Source of the DNA: JBEKCP01 sp050014815
GTDB taxonomy: Bacteria > Planctomycetota > Planctomycetia > Pirellulales > Thermoguttaceae
DNA: 10,087 nt
Direction: 5' to 3'
Assembly: GCA_050014815.1 (NCBI GenBank)
Contig: JBEKCP010000152.1
Coordinates: 1 to 10,087 of the forward strand
Position numbers and translations under genes: made by a program
Notes under the pieces: generated by a model
Told to the model about the DNA's origin: nothing
What the model saw: the letters and a program-made list of their open reading frames with translations, nothing else
Databases searched by the model: none
Shown here: piece after piece, positions 5,730 through 10,087 of the stretch
Layout of the letters: each line of letters opens with the position of its first letter
Position numbering within the stretch: the stretch's first letter is position 1

Positions 5730-6728
5730 ATGATGCCCATTTGCCTTGTCGGTCTCGGCTCGAACCTGGGCGATCGCCGGCGGATGCTGGATGACGCCGT
5801 GGAACGGCTGCGCCGCAGTAGCGAGGTTCGGGTCGTCGCCGTCAGCCCGTGGCTGGAAACCCGGCCGGTCGGCGGGCCGCCGGGCCAGGCGGACTATCTT
5901 AACGGCGCGGCGGTGCTGGAAACGTCGCTCGATCCGGAACCGCTGTTGCGGTTGCTCCAACAGATCGAAGACCAGTTGGGCCGCCAACGGCACGAGCGCT
6001 GGGCGGCGCGGACCATCGACCTCGATCTCCTGCTCTGCGACCAGTTGGTCCAGGCCACCGCCTCGCTGGTGCTGCCGCATCCCCGCATGGCCTGGCGGCG
6101 TTTCGTCCTGGGGCCGGCGGCCCTGGTTGCCCCCGACATGCTCCACCCGCAGATCGGTTGGACGGTTCGGCAACTGCTCGATCATCTCGACACCTCGCCT
6201 TGGTATGTGGCGATTTGCGGGGTCGTTGGCTCGGACAAGACCTCGGTCGCCCGGCAAGTGGCCCAGCAGACCGGGGCCCGCCTGCTGGCTGCTCCTGCAA
6301 CCCCGGAGCACAGGTTGGAATGGCTGGAAGACGTTGCGGGGCTGCTCGATGCGAACCGGGCGGAGTGGCATCGCAATGACTCGGCCACTGTCAGCGATTT
6401 CTGGCTCGGCTCTTCGGCGGCGGCCGCCCGGCTTTGCCTGCCGCGTATCGAGTGGGCAGCGTATCGGACCCGGTGGGAGCACATCCGCTCGGGGTCCGCG
6501 CGGCAGCGGTTGATTGTGCTCTTGGAAACGCCCGGCGAGGAGGTCCTACGGCGGCTCGGCACCCGGCCGGGCGGCCAGCGTTGGACTGCCCGCGAGCTCG
6601 AGCGGATGGCCGTGGCTATCGCCGACGCGGCGGTCCAGTCCGGGCAAGGCCCGCTCTTGCGGCTATCCGGCGCTGACATCGAGGCTGCCGCAGATGAAGT
6701 GACGGCGGCCCTGGAGGCGATGAGGTGA
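5730..6728 (+). CDS. folK: Fusion: FolK (HPPK) plus degenerate deoxynucleoside-kinase-like domain
   Basis: Residues 1-150 are 6-hydroxymethyl-7,8-dihydropterin pyrophosphokinase, which passes pyrophosphate from ATP to the pterin in folate synthesis: GLGSNLGDR at 8-16, TRPVGGPPGQADYLNGA at 44-60, RWAARTIDLDLLL at 90-102, and LPHPRMAWRRFVLGPA at 115-130. These cover the family's substrate and metal-binding motifs, so this half looks intact. Residues about 158-332 resemble a deoxynucleoside kinase: YVAICGVVGSDKTSVAR, VSDFWLGSSAAAARL at about 221-235, and LIVLLETPGEEVLRRL at 261-276. Here the P-loop has Asp169 where the family has glycine, and AAP (187-189) stands where the catalytic Glu-Pro is expected, so this half may no longer phosphorylate nucleosides. 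The whole is 332 residues, about twice a normal FolK. There are two adjacent ATGs (5730, 5733) and no Shine-Dalgarno. It probably follows the MFS gene in one transcript. Confidence 0.88.
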   Translation: MMPICLVGLGSNLGDRRRMLDDAVERLRRSSEVRVVAVSPWLETRPVGGPPGQADYLNGAAVLETSLDPEPLLRLLQQIEDQLGRQRHERWAARTIDLDLLLCDQLVQATASLVLPHPRMAWRRFVLGPAALVAPDMLHPQIGWTVRQLLDHLDTSPWYVAICGVVGSDKTSVARQVAQQTGARLLAAPATPEHRLEWLEDVAGLLDANRAEWHRNDSATVSDFWLGSSAAAARLCLPRIEWAAYRTRWEHIRSGSARQRLIVLLETPGEEVLRRLGTRPGGQRWTARELERMAVAIADAAVQSGQGPLLRLSGADIEAAADEVTAALEAMR

Positions 6729-6746
6729 GGCGGCGAAGGAGAGAAC

Positions 6747-6770
6747 AAGGCATGGTGGGGCATGCCTTTT
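6747..6770. terminator. Intrinsic terminator between convergent folK and the giant gene
   Basis: AAGGCATG (6747-6754) and CATGCCTT (6761-6768) form a perfect 8-bp stem with a GTGGGG loop, followed by further T residues on the plus strand (6767-6770 read TTTT). On the minus strand the stem is followed by TTGTTC, a weaker tract. It fills the 40-bp gap between the two convergent stop codons, so it can serve both genes; the minus-strand stop TAA (6771-6769) overlaps its edge. Confidence 0.6.
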
Positions 6771-9700
6771 AAGCGGGTTGGATGATGGCAAGGCCGGGCG
6801 GATCGCCCTCCCACGCGGCGACCCATACATCCCAGGGAATCTCGACCTCCGAAAACGCGAGTTGCCTGCCGCCGGTTTCGCCCAGGCGGACCAGGTCCGC
6901 GCCGCCCGTCTTGAACAGGCCCAGCAGGGCGGTCTGGGCGACGTGCGGGGCGGGCCATGTCCGCAAGGGGGCCGGCCCGCCCGTGACCTCGGCCACGAGC
7001 GATCCCTCGGCGAGCTGGAAGGTGATCCAGGCAGGCGGCTCCGGGGCGGCCGGCAGGGCCAGCGCGACCCGGACCCGGTTGGTCGCCAGGCGGATCTCGC
7101 CGACGGCCGGCACGGCGGCGTTCCAGGAGCGGCTCTCCCGGAACAACTCGAGCAGCTCGCGCTCGACGTAGCGCCGCAGGGCAAGCTCGATCTTTCGCAG
7201 GGCCTCGCGGTGTCTTCGGACGGCGCGGGAGGTCGGGCCGGCCAGTTGCCGCCGTTGGGCGCGGCGGAGCTTGGCGAACCGCTTCGGCAGCGTGCCCGAG
7301 TGAAACCCCGGCCGCAGCAGCCGCGGCATCGTCTCGCCGTGCGGCCCCAGCAGCGAGGGCCGCAGCCCCTTGGGCCGGTTGGCCGCGTACAGCCGCCAGT
7401 TCTCCCGGAACTCCCAGACCAGGAACCCGCAGATCCCCGGCACACTGACGGTAATCAGAAACGCGAGGAACCCGGCCAACTCGCGGTTCATCGTCAGCGC
7501 GAGGACGTGCGTCAACAGGCCCAACTGGGGCAACATGATCTTGTGCGAGACCGTGACCACCGGGAAGTGTTTAATGGGATTGAGTTGAGGTTCGGCGACG
7601 ACGTTGACGAGGAAGCGGACGACGTAGGCGATCCAGAACCAGACGGCCCCCAGGGCGGCCTTGGCCAGCAGCGCCGTGGGGCTTTGCCCACTCTTGAAGC
7701 GGAGCCACTCGTCAACCGTGTACAGGAGTTGCTCGACGGCCTGGAGGACGCGCCGCGAGACATCCATCACCAGCGCGAACAGGCCGGTGAGGATCCGCAG
7801 GCCGATCCGGTGCCAACCTTCAACGACCACGTCGGCCGCGAGTTCCTCAAGATTGCGGCCCAGGCGGGAGTTCAGTACGAGGCTGAACGTCACGAAGAAA
7901 GCCGCGATGAGACCCCAGGCCGTCGGGCTGCCTTGTCCCGGCGGCAAGAAACGCCAAAGGATGATCGTCGGCAGGAGCGGCTTGACGAGGAAGCGAAAGA
8001 GGAAGATCGAAAGCCGGCTCCTCAGGACCTTTTCGACCAGCGGCAGGTGCGCCAGCCACCGAACGGAATCGATCAGGAGGAAGCGGACCACGCGACCGGC
8101 CGCCTTGACCGCGCCCCACACCCCGCGCCGGAACCATCCAACGTGCATGATCCCCAGCAGGAAGACTCCCAGGAGCAGAGTGTTCGACCAGGTGTTCAGC
8201 CCCAGATCGAGCCCCCACAACTCATCGGCGTAGTAATCGACGAAAGCCAGCGGCAGGTATGCCCCGCCGAAAGGAACGGCCAGGTACCGGGTGAGGAACC
8301 GGCCGGGCCGAGTGCCGAAGGCCAGCGAGCTGAACCGCTGAAGCCAGCGGAGATAGAACTCGCCCCGCTCGTAGACGCCGTCCAACGCCAGCGAGAGCCG
8401 GCGGTCGGCCTCCAGCAGAGGGTCGCCGTGGAAGAAGGTGGCCGCGCCGCCGCAGTCGGGCAGCTTCAGGTTGTTCCGCGACAAGGCGTCGCGGAGATCG
8501 CCCAGCCGCAGGAAACCCCGATCGACGACCCGGTCCAGCAGCTCCTCGACGAGTTTCTTCTTGGCGACCCGCTCGGGCAGATTGCAGGGGCGGAGCCGGA
8601 CCTCGTCGAGTGTCCGGTCGATCCGCAGGCGGAGTTGAGCGCGGAGGTTCGCTTCGGTCCGCTGGGTAGCCGCCCGGAGCAGTTCCCCCAATTGCCGCCG
8701 CCGGGCTTCCGAGAGGCGGGCGGCGGCCAGCCGCCGGGCGGCGCTCTGGAGGTGTTTCGCCATGAGCACTTCCCGCTGGCTGGGCAACGGCCGCTTGATG
8801 GGCCGCCGCCCCAGTGATATGGCCCACGAAATGACGTCTACCGCGTAGATGCCCCGCTCATGATCGACGCACACCTTCTGCAGGTCGTAGAGCAATCGGG
8901 CCTCGACGGTCCAGAGTCCGCGGGGCGTCTGGCAGGCCAGGGCCAGGAGCGACTCGCGCCACGGCCGCGGGTCTTGGGCGCCGGCGTCCAGGGCGGCCTG
9001 AAGCCGGTTGACCAGGCGGTGGAGGTCGTTGCGGAGCGCAGCGGCGGCGGCGGTCGAGAATTCATGGGGTGCCCAGGAGATGGCGCGGGCGCGGCGGATC
9101 GCCGCCCCGGCCAGGTTGCCCGCGGCCGCCGCCCGCTCGGCCTGCTCCATCCATCGGCGATACTTCGCCTCGCTCCGCTGAGGGCGGACGTGGGGCTGGT
9201 CGGCCCTGGGCGGCATGCGGCCGTGTGGCGGGATCTCGTTGGGCGACTCGTACTCGTCGGCTGCGGCCGACGCCTGCTGGAGGACTTCCCGCGGGTCGGG
9301 GGCCTCGGCCGGCCGCGAGGCCAGAAAAAGGCCCTCGATATCCAGGTCCTCGGCCAGCACGCGATCCACTTCTTCGAGATCCTCCAGCGCCGGGAAGTAG
9401 CTCGGCAACAGTGCGGGCGCAAAGTACCGCAGCTCCACGTAAACGGCCGCAAATTCAATGTACGCCGTCGTGTCGTCGTAAGGCGGCAGCAGGAATCGCT
9501 CGTGAGAGAGCACGTTTCGGATCTCGTCGAAGGCGACCGTGCCCAGCCGCTCGATCCGTTGGCGGACCTCGATGGGAGACAGCCGCCCGGCCTCGATCCA
9601 CTCCTCCAGTGCCAGGTGTACCCGCGCGTGCAGCAGCAGCCGCCAGTAGTGCAGGAGAATGGCGTCGGCCCGGGACTGGGCAAGTTCCTCCGGACCCAGC

Positions 9701-9981
9701 CGCTCCAGCAGGATGACCCGCCGGGGCATTTCCTCGTGGGGGAAGAAGCCCAGCTCGTTGGCCTCGGCGATCTCCGAGAGCGGCCCCCGCGGGATGACGT
9801 AGCTCTTGGCGTGGGGAACGCGGAGGCCGAAGCCGGGCAGCCGGGTGTGCTGGCGAATCACCCGCCGCAGGACCCGCGGCCAGACGAGCCGGGCCGCCGG
9901 ATCGGTCGCCCGCAGGACCCCTTCCAACGCCCCCTCGGTGAGCGATTCCGCCTGGGGTTCACCTCTCCATGCTCGTGTCAC
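6769..9981 (-). CDS. Large integral membrane protein of unknown function
   Basis: I do not recognise a family. In numbering from the first possible ATG (10044; 1091 residues) it has a soluble, helical N-terminal half (about 30-590) with a motif-like stretch PPYDDTTAYIEFAAVYVELR near 187-206, a proline-rich linker near 245-292, an alanine-rich TPR-like pair of helices near 294-325, and a charged stretch with LVEELLDRVVDRGFLRLGDL near 498-517 that could be a winged-helix-like or coiled segment. A membrane region follows, with hydrophobic segments near 590-607, 617-636, 678-700, 707-726, 745-760, 793-817, 835-851 and 857-877. A basic linker (900-950) and a C-terminal domain rich in beta-like segments (980-1085) complete it. 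I prefer the GTG at 9981 (1070 residues): AAGGAG lies 10 nt upstream, whereas the ATG at 10044 abuts a REP-like repeat and has no ribosome site. No signal peptide, enzyme motif or nucleotide-binding loop is visible. The gene is convergent with folK and has no same-strand partner in the window. Confidence 0.8.
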   Translation of the reverse strand: MTRAWRGEPQAESLTEGALEGVLRATDPAARLVWPRVLRRVIRQHTRLPGFGLRVPHAKSYVIPRGPLSEIAEANELGFFPHEEMPRRVILLERLGPEELAQSRADAILLHYWRLLLHARVHLALEEWIEAGRLSPIEVRQRIERLGTVAFDEIRNVLSHERFLLPPYDDTTAYIEFAAVYVELRYFAPALLPSYFPALEDLEEVDRVLAEDLDIEGLFLASRPAEAPDPREVLQQASAAADEYESPNEIPPHGRMPPRADQPHVRPQRSEAKYRRWMEQAERAAAAGNLAGAAIRRARAISWAPHEFSTAAAAALRNDLHRLVNRLQAALDAGAQDPRPWRESLLALACQTPRGLWTVEARLLYDLQKVCVDHERGIYAVDVISWAISLGRRPIKRPLPSQREVLMAKHLQSAARRLAAARLSEARRRQLGELLRAATQRTEANLRAQLRLRIDRTLDEVRLRPCNLPERVAKKKLVEELLDRVVDRGFLRLGDLRDALSRNNLKLPDCGGAATFFHGDPLLEADRRLSLALDGVYERGEFYLRWLQRFSSLAFGTRPGRFLTRYLAVPFGGAYLPLAFVDYYADELWGLDLGLNTWSNTLLLGVFLLGIMHVGWFRRGVWGAVKAAGRVVRFLLIDSVRWLAHLPLVEKVLRSRLSIFLFRFLVKPLLPTIILWRFLPPGQGSPTAWGLIAAFFVTFSLVLNSRLGRNLEELAADVVVEGWHRIGLRILTGLFALVMDVSRRVLQAVEQLLYTVDEWLRFKSGQSPTALLAKAALGAVWFWIAYVVRFLVNVVAEPQLNPIKHFPVVTVSHKIMLPQLGLLTHVLALTMNRELAGFLAFLITVSVPGICGFLVWEFRENWRLYAANRPKGLRPSLLGPHGETMPRLLRPGFHSGTLPKRFAKLRRAQRRQLAGPTSRAVRRHREALRKIELALRRYVERELLELFRESRSWNAAVPAVGEIRLATNRVRVALALPAAPEPPAWITFQLAEGSLVAEVTGGPAPLRTWPAPHVAQTALLGLFKTGGADLVRLGETGGRQLAFSEVEIPWDVWVAAWEGDPPGLAIIQPA

Positions 9982-9991
9982 GGTCCTGCCA

Positions 9992-10012
9992 CTCCTTCTG
10001 GCGAGTGTACCA
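9992..10012 (-). promoter_or_regulatory. Ribosome site and possible extended -10 of the giant gene
   Basis: On the minus strand, AAGGAG (9997-9992) precedes the GTG at 9981 by 10 nt and supports that start. Just upstream, TGGTACACT (10012-10004) resembles an extended -10 (TGn then TATAAT-like), but the region 17 bp further upstream (TACGAA) is a poor -35, and the predicted transcription start would fall right at the ribosome site. The ribosome site is more credible than the promoter. Confidence 0.35.
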
Positions 10013-10045
10013 CAGAGTGACCCGGATTCGTAGGGCCCGGCCATC

Positions 10046-10087
10046 GTTTAGCGGGCGGGCTTGCCCGCCGTGTCCGGCGCCACACGG
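10046..10087. repeat. Further copy of the REP-like unit, likely left half of a BIME cut by the window edge
   Basis: Positions 10046-10070 repeat the first 25 bases of the arm at 4261 exactly (GTTTAGCGGGCGGGCTTGCC, then CGCCG). The following CCGTGT (10068-10073) is the reverse complement of ACACGG (10082-10087), the last six bases of the window, around an 8-bp centre. The inverted repeat therefore appears to continue beyond the edge. As with the element at 4261-4342, it lies immediately upstream of a minus-strand gene, with GTTTAG facing the gene. Confidence 0.75.

Noticed and set aside
4620..6482. Long minus-strand open frame across the MFS and folK genes (620 codons)
   Set aside because: It runs across two clear plus-strand genes and the gap between them, and reads as low-complexity Arg/Gln/Gly/His-rich protein with no domain.
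6778..8817. Long plus-strand open frame opposite the giant membrane protein, with another at 8860-10020
   Set aside because: The translations are Gln/Arg/Asp/Pro-rich and patternless, whereas the minus strand gives one continuous frame with coherent hydrophobic segments. I treated them as shadows.
9982..10044. N-terminal extension of the giant protein from the ATG at 10044
   Set aside because: The 21 extra residues start one base from the REP-like unit, lack a ribosome site, and lie upstream of a plausible ribosome site for the GTG at 9981. Not excluded; orthologue alignment would decide.

Overview
The window is GC-rich chromosomal DNA with five genes I accept as real: a dTDP-glucose 4,6-dehydratase, an acetyl-CoA synthetase, a polyprenol/dolichol-phosphate mannosyltransferase-like enzyme, an MFS permease followed by a FolK fusion protein, and one very large membrane protein of unknown function. 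Several starts lack a clear Shine-Dalgarno site, intergenic spaces are packed with short repeats, and FolK carries a nucleoside-kinase-like tail. Together these suggest a member of the Planctomycetota, perhaps a Pirellulales-type organism. This is an inference from style and has not been tested by comparison.

Layout. Positions 1-218 hold a short degenerate repeat and a good sigma-70-like promoter for rfbB (219-1289, +). A 170-bp convergent gap (1290-1459) is almost entirely period-7 tandem repeats. It is followed by acsA (1460-3418, -) and the GT2 mannosyltransferase (3468-4250, -). acsA appears to have its own promoter inside the 3' end of the mannosyltransferase gene, with a perfect 8-8-8 palindrome at the expected start of transcription. 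The divergent gap 4251-4421 holds a perfect 27-bp inverted repeat made of two REP-like units, and a promoter with a consensus -10 for the MFS gene (4422-5696, +). The folK fusion (5730-6728, +) follows 33 bp later, after a small hairpin. A bidirectional terminator separates it from the convergent giant gene (6769 to about 9981, -). A further copy of the REP-like unit lies just upstream of that gene and runs off the window edge.

Functionally this is a mixed housekeeping neighbourhood. rfbB makes an activated deoxysugar precursor for surface polysaccharide. The mannosyltransferase makes a lipid-linked mannose donor. acsA activates acetate. folK serves folate synthesis. No gene here is obviously a defence, secondary-metabolite or mobile system, and no RNA gene or CRISPR array was seen. 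The most unusual items are the FolK fusion whose kinase half has lost key residues, the large membrane protein of unknown function, the REP/BIME-like elements and the heptamer mosaic that supplies the stop codon of rfbB.
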